Below, piece by piece: positions 1-6,619 of a stretch of DNA of 8,682 nt. Position numbers and translations under genes: made by a program. Origin of the DNA: Acidobacteriota bacterium (GTDB lineage Bacteria; Planctomycetota; Phycisphaerae; WQYP01; JAJZKJ01). Under the pieces are notes generated by a model, which was not told where the DNA came from, ran no database searches, and worked only from the letters and a program-made list of their open reading frames with translations. The stretch is from positions 1 through 8,682 of the forward strand of contig JAJZKJ010000073.1 of assembly GCA_021804195.1 (NCBI GenBank), written 5' to 3'. How positions within the stretch are numbered: the first letter of the stretch is position 1; every line of letters begins with the position of its first letter.

Positions 1-105
1 CGTCCAGGTTGGGCGGGAGAAAGGCACCGGCGAGGGGGAATAACATTGAACCCAGGGGATAAGCTTCGCATAGATTCCGGGACCCCAAATCGCAATAAAA
101 AATGA
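1..105 (+). CDS. C-terminal end of an unidentified upstream gene (partial)
   Basis: Frame 1 is open from the window edge for 34 codons and stops at TGA 103-105, giving an ATGA overlap with the exosortase start at 102. The next two junctions in this operon use the same ATGA arrangement, and that is the main reason to prefer this frame. The other two forward frames stop earlier, at 41-43 and 60-62. The visible peptide is basic and hydrophilic, ends in NRNKK and shows no recognisable domain. Function unknown; by position it would belong to the same exopolysaccharide/exosortase operon. Confidence 0.45.
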   Translation, partial: RPGWAGERHRRGGITLNPGDKLRIDSGTPNRNKK

Positions 106-1013
106 AGGTGCAGCCGTATAAGCTCGAAATGCTGTGCAGCGTGGCCCTGGCGGGAGTCATTCTCTGGCTGGGTCTGCGGGCGCAGCTTCAGTACATAGGG
201 TGGCGCTGGACTTCCAGCGGATTGCGCTCGATCGGGATTTTCATTCCTCTGGCCAGCATTTATTTTTGCTGGCGCGCCTGGCATCAGCCTTCGGATGACC
301 AGGCGGCCGGTATGCCCTTCTCCCGCCCAACCTGGACGGCAAATGGGGCGGGATGGGCCCTGATGCTGGCTGCGCTGGGCGCGGCGCACGGACTGCAATT
401 ACCGGTGGGGCTGGTCCTCGCCGCCTATGTCAGCGGCGCGGTGATCCTGATCGGGGGATGGGCCGCCTGGCGGGCCTCCTGGTTCGGGTTAACCCTGTTA
501 TTGTTTGTGAACCCGGTTCCGGTCTTTCTCACCGCATTATTCGATGCCCGTTTACAAGGCTGGGCCACGCACGCGGCGGAACTGCTGGCCCGTGGCTTGG
601 GCATGGTGCCCCGGCGCCAGGGTTTCAGCCTGGTATTTGCCAGCGGGGAAACCATGTATATTGCCGCCAGTTGCAATGGTTTGCGCAGTGCCACGGCCAT
701 GTTCTATCTGGCTCTGACGGCGGGCTATTGGCGCCATTGGCCCTGGCGGCGCATGCCGCTGCTGCTCGCCTCCGCGCTGGGTTTGGCCTATGGCCTGAAT
801 TTTTTACGTCTGGCGGGGCTGGTATTTTTTCACGACCTGGCCGGGCATTGGCCCCGCATCAGTGCCTACGAGCCGCAGGTGGACCATGGACTGGGCGGGC
901 TGGTGTTTGTGGCCGGCGTGGTAGCACTGGGATATTGGATTCTGCGGTATAAAAACTCAACTTCTGCCGGCAAGGAACAGGCCCGGGTGGCTCGCGGGGG
1001 TGGTCCGGTATGA
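102..1013 (+). CDS. Exosortase/archaeosortase family transpeptidase
   Basis: A polytopic inner-membrane protein of 303 residues, within the usual exosortase size range. Hydrophobic segments lie at about 10-27, 43-58, 84-118, 126-148, 195-210, 218-245 and 262-281. The three conserved exosortase catalytic residues can be placed: Cys191 in SCNGLRSATA, Arg236 in GLNFLRLAG and His262 in VDHGLGG. Exosortases are thought to cleave C-terminal sorting signals (PEP-CTERM type) on exported proteins and are often encoded with exopolysaccharide genes. The start is ATG 102, overlapping the upstream stop as ATGA; no strong ribosome binding site is visible, which fits translational coupling. The stop overlaps the EpsI-like gene by 4 nt. 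No protein with an obvious sorting tail is encoded in the window, so the substrate is unknown. Family assignment is firm, the subtype is not. Confidence 0.9.
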   Translation: MKVQPYKLEMLCSVALAGVILWLGLRAQLQYIGWRWTSSGLRSIGIFIPLASIYFCWRAWHQPSDDQAAGMPFSRPTWTANGAGWALMLAALGAAHGLQLPVGLVLAAYVSGAVILIGGWAAWRASWFGLTLLLFVNPVPVFLTALFDARLQGWATHAAELLARGLGMVPRRQGFSLVFASGETMYIAASCNGLRSATAMFYLALTAGYWRHWPWRRMPLLLASALGLAYGLNFLRLAGLVFFHDLAGHWPRISAYEPQVDHGLGGLVFVAGVVALGYWILRYKNSTSAGKEQARVARGGGPV

Positions 1014-1663
1014 ATCTAAATCCGCGATCGCGAGGTTTGATCTGGGCACGCTGGGCGGGCCTGTTGAGTCTGCTGGCGGCACTGTGGCTCTGGCGCACAG
1101 CTCCAGCCGCGCCCGATCGGGCTTATGCGGCTCAGTCGGCATGCCTGAATCTGGCCATGCCGGCTGTCATCGGGCCTTACCATAGCCTCGGCCCACGCCA
1201 GGCCCGATTGATGGGTGGCATGGATATTTCTGCCTTCTACCAGGACTCCGGTTCCCGCCGCCGCATGGAGCTGACTTATGGACTGGGCAGCCGCGCCACT
1301 CACCCCTGGCTTCAGAGCTACCGGGTGCGGGGCGATCAGGTGCGCTGGCAAAGCAGCCAGCGTCTGCCCATGCGCGCCGGCCATGCTGACTGGAATGTAG
1401 CCGTGCTGGATGGCGCCCGGCGGCGCTGGCTGGTGGCCAGCGTTCAATGCTGGAAGGGGCATTGCGAAGGCAATCCCTTACGGTTATGGCTTGCCAGTTG
1501 GTGGCGGATGCCGGCTACGCCCGTGATACAAATTACAGTTTTGGCTGGCGCCAGCCTGCGCCGGCGCTTGCCGGTAACATGGTATGACAATGAATTGCGC
1601 GCATTTTTGCGCCATTTCCGCCTGCCGCCGGTGCTAATCTGTGCGTCAGCGGCTCACCGATGA
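1010..1663 (+). CDS. EpsI-like exosortase-associated protein (DUF3485-like)
   Basis: A 217-residue protein with one N-terminal membrane segment (about 13-28) and a soluble region that would lie in the periplasm. EpsI/DUF3485 proteins are found next to exosortases, or fused to their C terminus, and are linked to exopolysaccharide export. Support here is position directly behind an exosortase with an ATGA overlap, size, single-anchor topology and a loosely EpsI-like pattern (aromatic and basic strands at 98-120, then a hydrophobic strand and WKG turn at 140-165). The conserved HSPxxC-like motif of typical EpsI proteins is not present; HPWLQSY (98-104) occupies the comparable place, so this is a divergent member. 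Two cysteines, Cys147 and Cys152, flank a WKGH turn. The downstream export gene overlaps by ATGA. If not EpsI, it is an uncharacterised anchored periplasmic protein of the same operon. Confidence 0.6.
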   Translation: MNLNPRSRGLIWARWAGLLSLLAALWLWRTAPAAPDRAYAAQSACLNLAMPAVIGPYHSLGPRQARLMGGMDISAFYQDSGSRRRMELTYGLGSRATHPWLQSYRVRGDQVRWQSSQRLPMRAGHADWNVAVLDGARRRWLVASVQCWKGHCEGNPLRLWLASWWRMPATPVIQITVLAGASLRRRLPVTWYDNELRAFLRHFRLPPVLICASAAHR

Positions 1664-2670
1664 AACTCTTGCGACCAATTCGAAAAGCGGCCGCGCCGCT
1701 TTGGCTCTGCTGCTGGCTGTGCGCCTGTCTGGCCATCGCCGGTCTGGGCCAGTCCGCCGTGGGCACGGCGGGGACGGGCGAAGGTATCGGCGGCGGTTAT
1801 CGCGTGGGTCCGGGCGATATTCTGGAGCTCACGGTCTTCAGTTCACCCGAGCTGAGCGGACCGCTGCAGGTGGATACGCACGGCAATATCTACCTGCCTT
1901 ACGGAACCCAGGCGATTCAGGTGGCCGGCAAATCGGTGGCCCAGATTATTCCTCTGGTGGCCCGGTCGCTCGTCGCCCAGAAGCTGGCCATCAACCCAAA
2001 GGTCTCCATCACCGTCGGCTCGGTTAAATCCCGGCCCATTGTCGTGCTGGGAGATGTGCGGCAGCCGATCACGATTCAAGCCATTCATCCCATACCCCTG
2101 CGGCAGGCGCTCACGAACGCCAGCGGACCCGGAGTATCGCCGGGAAACTGGGTGGTCATTACCTCGCGGAATCCAGATGGCAGTTTTTCGACGGTGCAAT
2201 TGCCGCTGCAGAAGGTTTTATTTTCAAATAAAGCCAAATACAACCCCGAGCTAACCGGCGGCGAAGATGTCCGCATTACCTACCCCTCGCAGGTCTATGC
2301 CGTTGGCGATGTGCGCAGACAGGGCGCATTTCCCATGAGCAATTCCCAGCACCTGACCGCGCTGCGGCTGATCGCGCTGACCGGCGGCTGGCTGCCCACG
2401 GCCTCGCCCGACAGTTCGGTGATCGTGCGATCCGTGGACGGCAAAGTCATCGTGATTCCGGTGCCCATGAACCGCATTCTGCAGCGCCGGGCCGAAGACA
2501 TCCCCTTGCGCCGCAACGATGTGCTCTATGTGCCCAACAGCACCTTCAAAACCGTGGCTCTCAATGGCCTGCAACTGGCAATTTCAGTATTAACCACCGC
2601 AACCGCGACCACACTGGGGGTTTTGCTCAGCACTGCGGCCACTACAAGTTCCAGTTCGGGCAAACCGTAG
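1660..2670 (+). CDS. Outer-membrane polysaccharide export protein (Wza/OPX family)
   Basis: A 336-residue exported protein. The N terminus is basic, then hydrophobic and Cys-rich (about 11-30), consistent with a signal peptide. A possible lipobox (LCAC, Cys23) is not convincing enough to call a lipoprotein. The Poly_export domain begins at GYRVGPGDILELTVF (46-60), the family hallmark, and runs to about 120. Two SLBB-type repeats follow, opening with IVVLGDVRQP (about 127-136) and VYAVGDVRRQGAF (212-224), the second ending in NDVLYVP (286-292). A hydrophobic C-terminal stretch (302-325) may be the membrane-spanning helix seen in Wza-like proteins. Such proteins form the outer-membrane pore for capsule or exopolysaccharide. 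The gene starts in an ATGA overlap and is the last of the coupled genes; no Wzc-like partner is visible, so it probably lies upstream of the window. Confidence 0.9.
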   Translation: MKLLRPIRKAAAPLWLCCWLCACLAIAGLGQSAVGTAGTGEGIGGGYRVGPGDILELTVFSSPELSGPLQVDTHGNIYLPYGTQAIQVAGKSVAQIIPLVARSLVAQKLAINPKVSITVGSVKSRPIVVLGDVRQPITIQAIHPIPLRQALTNASGPGVSPGNWVVITSRNPDGSFSTVQLPLQKVLFSNKAKYNPELTGGEDVRITYPSQVYAVGDVRRQGAFPMSNSQHLTALRLIALTGGWLPTASPDSSVIVRSVDGKVIVIPVPMNRILQRRAEDIPLRRNDVLYVPNSTFKTVALNGLQLAISVLTTATATTLGVLLSTAATTSSSSGKP

Positions 2671-2716
2671 AATATAAAAGGTTTCCTGGGCGAATGAGCA
2701 GGAATAGTAATGACTG

Positions 2717-2725
2717 TGATATAGT
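2717..2725 (+). promoter_or_regulatory. Possible extended -10 promoter for the FecR-like gene
   Basis: TGATATAGT matches the extended -10 form TGn-TATAAT with one mismatch. It lies in a locally AT-rich part of the 127-bp gap, about 75 nt before ATG 2798. No good -35 box is seen 17 nt upstream (AGCAGG), which extended -10 promoters tolerate. It would give the FecR-like gene its own transcript, apart from the export operon. Assigned by eye only. Confidence 0.35.
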
Positions 2726-2739
2726 GTGAATTATTAGTA

Positions 2740-2768
2740 GGTGGAATCTATTTCCCCCTGATTCCATC
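2740..2768 (+). promoter_or_regulatory. Leader inverted repeat upstream of the FecR-like gene
   Basis: GGTGGAATC (2740-2748) can pair with GATTCCATC (2760-2768) across an 11-nt loop: 9 bp with one G-U pair. If transcription starts just after the -10 at 2720-2725, this hairpin lies in the 5' leader, about 20 nt ahead of the Shine-Dalgarno GAGG (2787-2790). It could be an operator or a leader structure. No T-run follows, so it is not a terminator. Confidence 0.3.
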
Positions 2769-2797
2769 GGCAAGAAATTCTGGATTGAGGTGGGACC

Positions 2798-3493
2798 ATG
2801 CCGCATATGCGTCGTAACTGGATTTTCGCCTGGGGCGTAATCGGTCTTTTGAGCCTGGCCGCGGCCGCGCAGCAGGGCGGCAACAATGCCGCGAATAGCG
2901 GGTTCATTGTGGGCAACAATTCGCAGGGCGCAACCGTTCAGGGGCAATCCGTACTGCCGGGCACGGCGGTCATGCCGGGCGAGCAGGTGCAAACCAGTTC
3001 CGGTGGCTCGATCACACTGGTGGGCACTTCACCCCAGGGCGGGGTGGTGCAGATCGGACATCAGTCCAATTCCACCATTGTCAGCTCGGCCAACGGACCG
3101 CAAGTCAATCTGAATACCGGCTATGCCCAGGTGCAAGGGCAAATTCCCGTAGCCACCTGCAACAGCGTGGTGCAGCCCACCAATAGCCAGACCAATGTCA
3201 CCGTGGTGGCCAATGGCTGCAATCAGACCCTGGTGCAACAAAACAGCGGCACCGCCAATGTGCAGAACATCAGCACCACGAGTACCGGCAATCAGACGCA
3301 AACCTTGAATGCCGGCAATTCCGTGAGCGTAACCTCGAGCGCTATCACGACGGTGCCCACCACGGTGATCAATACCGTGGCAAATCCGCTGGCGCCCGCC
3401 GCGCCGCCCGCCAATGGCAATAACGGCGGCGGCAGTAGCGGAAATAACAACAACAATACTCCGCAAAACAGCTCGACCGGCGAGCCCGGATGA
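2798..3493 (+). CDS. Secreted FecR-domain-like protein with Asn-rich tail
   Basis: A 231-residue protein with a clear signal peptide (basic MRRNW, hydrophobic 9-23, likely cleavage near AAAA/QQ, residue 24). The start at ATG 2798 is supported by GAGG at 2787-2790, 7 nt upstream. Residues about 45-180 follow the FecR pattern: PGTAVMPGEQVQTSSGGSI (54-72), a GGVVQIG strand (81-87), then LNTGYAQVQGQIPVAT (105-120) and a closing LNAGNSVSV (170-178). The core is unusually rich in Gln, Asn, Thr and Val. The tail (about 197-231) is Pro/Ala- then Asn/Gly/Ser-rich and looks disordered. It has no C-terminal membrane helix or PEP-CTERM-like signal, so it is not an evident exosortase substrate. Role unknown; by position it may be an extracellular or periplasmic partner of the polysaccharide system. 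The curli-like Gln/Asn spacing at 142-157 is a weaker alternative reading. Confidence 0.6.
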   Translation: MPHMRRNWIFAWGVIGLLSLAAAAQQGGNNAANSGFIVGNNSQGATVQGQSVLPGTAVMPGEQVQTSSGGSITLVGTSPQGGVVQIGHQSNSTIVSSANGPQVNLNTGYAQVQGQIPVATCNSVVQPTNSQTNVTVVANGCNQTLVQQNSGTANVQNISTTSTGNQTQTLNAGNSVSVTSSAITTVPTTVINTVANPLAPAAPPANGNNGGGSSGNNNNNTPQNSSTGEPG

Positions 3494-3496
3494 GCC

Positions 3497-3832
3497 TCAC
3501 GCGTTATCGTTGCACGGTAACAGTTCCTGATCCATCCAGTCCAGATACGCCGCCGAGCCCAGCGTGATCGGCAGAGCGATGATTTCCGGCGCCGCATAGG
3601 AGTGGTGCTCGCGAATGCATTTTTCCAGTTCGGGGAAAAGATCCGCGCGGGATTTTAAAATACAAATCCATTCCTCGGCGGCTTCAATCTTCCCCTGCCA
3701 GCGGTAACGGCTGGCGACCGGACCCGATATCTGCGCGCAGGCGGCCAGGCGGGCCGCGATCGCCGCCTCGGCCAGCCGATCGGCGGCCGCGCGTTCCGGC
3801 CAGGCACTCACGACATAAAGATAGGGGGTCAT
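3497..3832 (-). CDS. cutA: CutA1-like divalent cation tolerance protein
   Basis: A small cytosolic protein of 111 residues, full length for CutA1, a trimeric PII-like-fold protein linked to copper and divalent cation tolerance; its biochemical role is not settled. Family motifs are visible in order: RLAACAQI (29-36, conserved Cys32), YRWQGKIEAAEEW (43-55), LKSR (59-62), HHSYAAPEIIALPI (76-89) and YLDWM (96-100). The start is ATG at 3832-3830, giving the typical short beta-strand MTPYLYVVSA; no strong ribosome binding site is visible. The gene converges on the FecR-like gene with 3 nt between stops, leaving no room for a separate terminator. It is divergent from the S9 peptidase gene across a 143-bp gap. 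Confidence 0.92.
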   Translation of the reverse strand: MTPYLYVVSAWPERAAADRLAEAAIAARLAACAQISGPVASRYRWQGKIEAAEEWICILKSRADLFPELEKCIREHHSYAAPEIIALPITLGSAAYLDWMDQELLPCNDNA

Positions 3833-3860
3833 GCCATGGAATGGCGAAGCAAAAAAGTGG

Positions 3861-3906
3861 CCCCGCCGCTTTCACCATATTATGGCTGCTCCCAGCCGCG
3901 GCGGGG
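3861..3906. repeat. Perfect 9-bp inverted repeat in the cutA/S9 peptidase divergent gap
   Basis: CCCCGCCGC (3861-3869) and GCGGCGGGG (3898-3906) are perfect inverted copies 28 nt apart, within the 143-bp region between the two divergent genes. The intervening sequence holds a short AT-rich TATTAT (3878-3883) that could be a -10 element in the + direction. The repeat could be an operator or, read on the minus strand, a cutA leader hairpin. No promoter is strong enough to call with confidence. Confidence 0.3.
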
Positions 3907-3975
3907 TGTAATCCGTAATTTTTCATTCATGAGCCATATTTTGCCCTCCGCCTGCGTCCGGGACGTTTCCCCATT

Positions 3976-6153
3976 ATGATCAGGCTTATGCGCCGTCTGA
4001 TTTTGTCTTCTCGCGGGCGGGTCGCGATCGCCAGCCTGCTCTGTCTTGCGGCCGCTTCCACACTATTAGCCGCACCGCCTCCGCGTACGCCCAGGGTGCG
4101 CATTCCACCGCTGTTGCGCCGCATCATGTCGGCGCCGCTGGCCGATGATTTAACCGCGGCCCGGCAAGCGCCCGTCGTGGCCTGGCTGTTCACGCTTGAT
4201 GGCGTGCGCAACATCTGGGCGGCGCGCGGCCCGGAATTTCACGCCTTTCCGGTCACCCATTACACCGGCGACAATGGCGTCGGCATTTACAGCCCGCGGC
4301 TCACGCCCGATGGCCGCTTCGTGGTCTATGCCCGTGGGGACGAGCGCAATGCCTCGGGACAGATTGCCGATCCCAGCCACAATATTCATCCTCCCGCGCA
4401 AAATGTCTGGCTGGCGCCGCTTTCGGGCGGCGCGCCGCGCCGGTTGGGCGCCATGGGTTGCACCGGAAGCGGCTGTGAGGACATTGAAATTTCTCCTAAT
4501 GGAAAATATGCCGCCTGGGCGGCGCGTGGCGCGATCTGGCTGGCGAATTTAAAATCTCAAAAGCCGGCTCGAAAACTGGCCTGGCTGCGCGGGCACAGCA
4601 TAGAGCCGCGCTGGTCGCCCGGCAGCCGCCAGCTCGCCTTTGTCTCCGATCGCGGCAGCCACAGCTTCATCGTGCTCTACCGGCTGGGCGCCAGTCATCT
4701 CCGCTATCTGGCGCCCAATTTTGACCGCGACACGCTGCCGCGCTGGTCGCCCCACGGGCGTTATCTGGCTTTTATCCGCCAACCAGGCGAGACCCTGGTG
4801 CGGCCCATCATCCCCATTGCTCCGCATCCCTGGAGCATCTGGGTCGGCAATCCCCGCACGCTGACCGCGCATCGCATCTGGTCGAGCGGCGGACGGCCGC
4901 GGGACTGGCTGCCCCAGCAGACCGAGGCGGAGGCGTTTCGTTTTCTGGCCGGCGGCCGCATCAGCTTTTCTTCCTGGCGCGGCGGATGGCTGCATCTCTA
5001 TGCGATCGCCGCCCAGGGAGGCGCGGCCCAGTGCCTGACGCCGGGGCGGTTTGATGTCAAAGATGTCAGCGCCTCGCCAAACGGCCATTGGCTGCTCTAT
5101 TCTTCGAACCAGAACGATCTGCAGCGCCGCCACATCTGGCGAGTGCGGGTTGCCGGCCAGGGCATGCCAGGCGCGCCCGAGGCTCTGACCCGCGGGCGCC
5201 ATCTGCAATGGACGCCGGTGGAAGCCGGGGGCGGCGCCATTGTCTATATCGGCGCGGGCCCGCGCCTGCCCAGTCTGCCGTATCTATGGACTTCGCATGG
5301 CGCGCGGGCTTTGGCCCGGCGCGTGATTCCCGCGGCATTTCCCCGGCGCCGGCTGATCATCCCGCGTGACGTCAGCTTTGCCAGCCTCGACGGGCTGCGC
5401 CTGCATGGCCAGTTATTCGTGCCGCGGGGCGGAAAGCGGCCGCGCGCCGGCATTGTCTATATCCATGGCGGGCCCATGCGGCAGATGATGCCGGGCTGGA
5501 ACCCCATGCGCTATTACTTCTATGCCTATGCCGAAAACCAGTTTCTGGCGCTGCGCGGCTTTGAGGTGTTGTCGGTCAACTATCGCGGCGGCATCATGTA
5601 CGGCTGGGCGTTTCGTCATCCGCCGCATTACGGCTGGCGCGGCGCCTCGGAATATCAGGACATCGTCGCGGCGGGAAAATTTCTCGCCCGCCGGCCGGGC
5701 GTCAACCCGCGCGCCATCGGCCTCTGGGGCGGGTCGTGGGGAGGCTATCTGACCGCGCTGGGGCTGGCCCGCAATTCGAATCTGTTTGCCGCCGGCGTGG
5801 ACATGCATGGCGTGCATGACTGGGCCGCCATGCTGAATCTGCCCGCCCCCTGGCGTCAGGTTCCCGACCTGAAGGCCGCCCGGCGCCTGGCCTGGCGCTC
5901 CTCTCCCGATGCCTCGATGTGTGGTTGGCGCTCGCCCGTGCTGCTGATTCAGGGCGATGACGATCGCGAAGTTCCCTTTAATCAATCCGTGGATCTGGCC
6001 GTGCGCCTGCGGCAGCATCATGTGCCGTTCCAGACCCTGGTGCTGCCCGATGAAGTGCATATGTTTCTGCGCTGGAAAAGCTGGCTCAAGGCCTACGCGG
6101 CGGCGGAAAGGTTTTTTGCCTCCCGGCTGGCCGGCGGTAAAGACGTAAAATAA
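3976..6153 (+). CDS. Secreted S9-family (prolyl oligopeptidase-type) serine peptidase
   Basis: A 725-residue exported peptidase, normal length for the family. A signal peptide covers about 1-33 (RR, then a hydrophobic stretch ending LLAA). Residues about 65-445 form a TolB/WD40-like beta-propeller with repeated SPxGxxxA(F/W) blades, for example ISPNGKYAAW (172-181) and WSPGSRQLAF (213-222). The C-terminal alpha/beta hydrolase domain carries HGGP (497-500, oxyanion region), VNYRGG (534-539), nucleophile Ser587 in GGSWGGY, Asp663 in QGDDDREVPF and His695 in PDEVHMF. The set is complete, so it is probably active, cleaving short peptides in the periplasm or outside the cell. ATG 3976 is used; ATG 3988 (Met5) gives the same signal peptide, and neither has a strong Shine-Dalgarno. 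It probably shares a transcript with the peroxiredoxin 4 nt downstream. Confidence 0.92.
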   Translation: MIRLMRRLILSSRGRVAIASLLCLAAASTLLAAPPPRTPRVRIPPLLRRIMSAPLADDLTAARQAPVVAWLFTLDGVRNIWAARGPEFHAFPVTHYTGDNGVGIYSPRLTPDGRFVVYARGDERNASGQIADPSHNIHPPAQNVWLAPLSGGAPRRLGAMGCTGSGCEDIEISPNGKYAAWAARGAIWLANLKSQKPARKLAWLRGHSIEPRWSPGSRQLAFVSDRGSHSFIVLYRLGASHLRYLAPNFDRDTLPRWSPHGRYLAFIRQPGETLVRPIIPIAPHPWSIWVGNPRTLTAHRIWSSGGRPRDWLPQQTEAEAFRFLAGGRISFSSWRGGWLHLYAIAAQGGAAQCLTPGRFDVKDVSASPNGHWLLYSSNQNDLQRRHIWRVRVAGQGMPGAPEALTRGRHLQWTPVEAGGGAIVYIGAGPRLPSLPYLWTSHGARALARRVIPAAFPRRRLIIPRDVSFASLDGLRLHGQLFVPRGGKRPRAGIVYIHGGPMRQMMPGWNPMRYYFYAYAENQFLALRGFEVLSVNYRGGIMYGWAFRHPPHYGWRGASEYQDIVAAGKFLARRPGVNPRAIGLWGGSWGGYLTALGLARNSNLFAAGVDMHGVHDWAAMLNLPAPWRQVPDLKAARRLAWRSSPDASMCGWRSPVLLIQGDDDREVPFNQSVDLAVRLRQHHVPFQTLVLPDEVHMFLRWKSWLKAYAAAERFFASRLAGGKDVK

Positions 6154-6157
6154 AGCC

Positions 6158-6619
6158 ATGAACCTCGGCGATCAAGTCCGGTTTCGCGCCCTCGATCAGG
6201 ACGGCCAGGGCGTGGATTTGAGTGATTTCCACGGCCGGCCGGTGGTGCTGTTTCTGTTTCCCCGCGCCAATACGCCGGGTTGAATCAAGGAAGCGCGCGA
6301 GTTTCGCGGCGCCTTTCCGGAATTCCAAAAACTGCGCGCCGTGGTGCTGGGCATGAGCCCCGACGCTCCGCCGGAGCTGAAAAAATTCCAGACCGCTGAA
6401 AAACTGCCCTTCTCGCTGCTCTCCGATTCTGATAAAAGCCGCTGCGAAGCCCTGGGCGCCATGAAAAATAAACTGCTCTATGGCCGCAGCTTTCTGGGAG
6501 TGGACCGCAGCATCTTCCTGCTTGATGCCCAAGGCCGGCTCGCGCAGGCCTGGCGCGGGGTAAAACCAACCGGCAATCGTGAAACCGTGCTGGCCGCGCT
6601 CCGCGCGCTGGCGGACTAG
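6158..6619 (+). CDS. Bcp/PrxQ-like peroxiredoxin, selenoprotein with Sec42 encoded by TGA 6281-6283
   Basis: Reading from ATG 6158, 4 nt after the peptidase stop, gives a complete 153-residue Bcp-type peroxiredoxin if the in-frame TGA at codon 42 is read through. Both sides of the TGA match the family in one frame: GDQVRFRALDQDGQGVDLSD (4-23), LFLFPRANTPG (31-41), KEAREFR (44-50), FSLLSDSDKSRCEALG (85-100), YGRSFLGVDRSIFLLD (108-123) and WRGVKPTGNRETVL (132-145). The TGA replaces the peroxidatic Cys of PxxxTxxC (Pro35, Thr39, residue 42). Selenocysteine there would reduce peroxides. The adjacent resolving Cys of Bcp (CxxxxC) is Arg47; the only other Cys is Cys96. A SECIS-like hairpin follows. 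An ordinary start at ATG 6341 would give a catalytically dead fragment. The stop TAG shares its last base with the downstream mobile element. The alternative is a Cys-to-stop mutation or a sequencing error. Confidence 0.85.
6293..6312 (+). promoter_or_regulatory. Putative bacterial SECIS element in the peroxiredoxin coding region
   Basis: GCGCGCGA (6293-6300) pairs with TCGC (6304-6307) and GCGC (6309-6312), leaving one bulged G and a GTT loop (6301-6303). The lower stem can extend weakly through AAGG/TTTCC flanks. Bacterial SECIS elements lie just 3' of the UGA inside the coding sequence, with a short upper stem and a G in the first two loop positions, about 16-37 nt from the UGA. Here the loop starts with G, 17 nt after the TGA. 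It would recruit SelB carrying Sec-tRNA. Confidence 0.65.

Noticed and set aside
3197..3300. Curli (CsgA-type) repeats in the secreted protein
   Set aside because: Only a loose Gln/Asn spacing is seen, without the regular Ser-Gln-Gly-Asn-Gln pattern. The FecR-like pattern covers more of the protein.
5413..6159. 248-codon minus-strand open frame opposite the S9 peptidase
   Set aside because: Antisense shadow of a high-GC gene; the peptidase catalytic residues on the + strand settle the frame.
6341..6619. A 92-residue gene starting at ATG 6341
   Set aside because: It is the C-terminal part of the peroxiredoxin. The N-terminal half with the active-site motif lies in the same frame upstream, across the TGA at 6281-6283.
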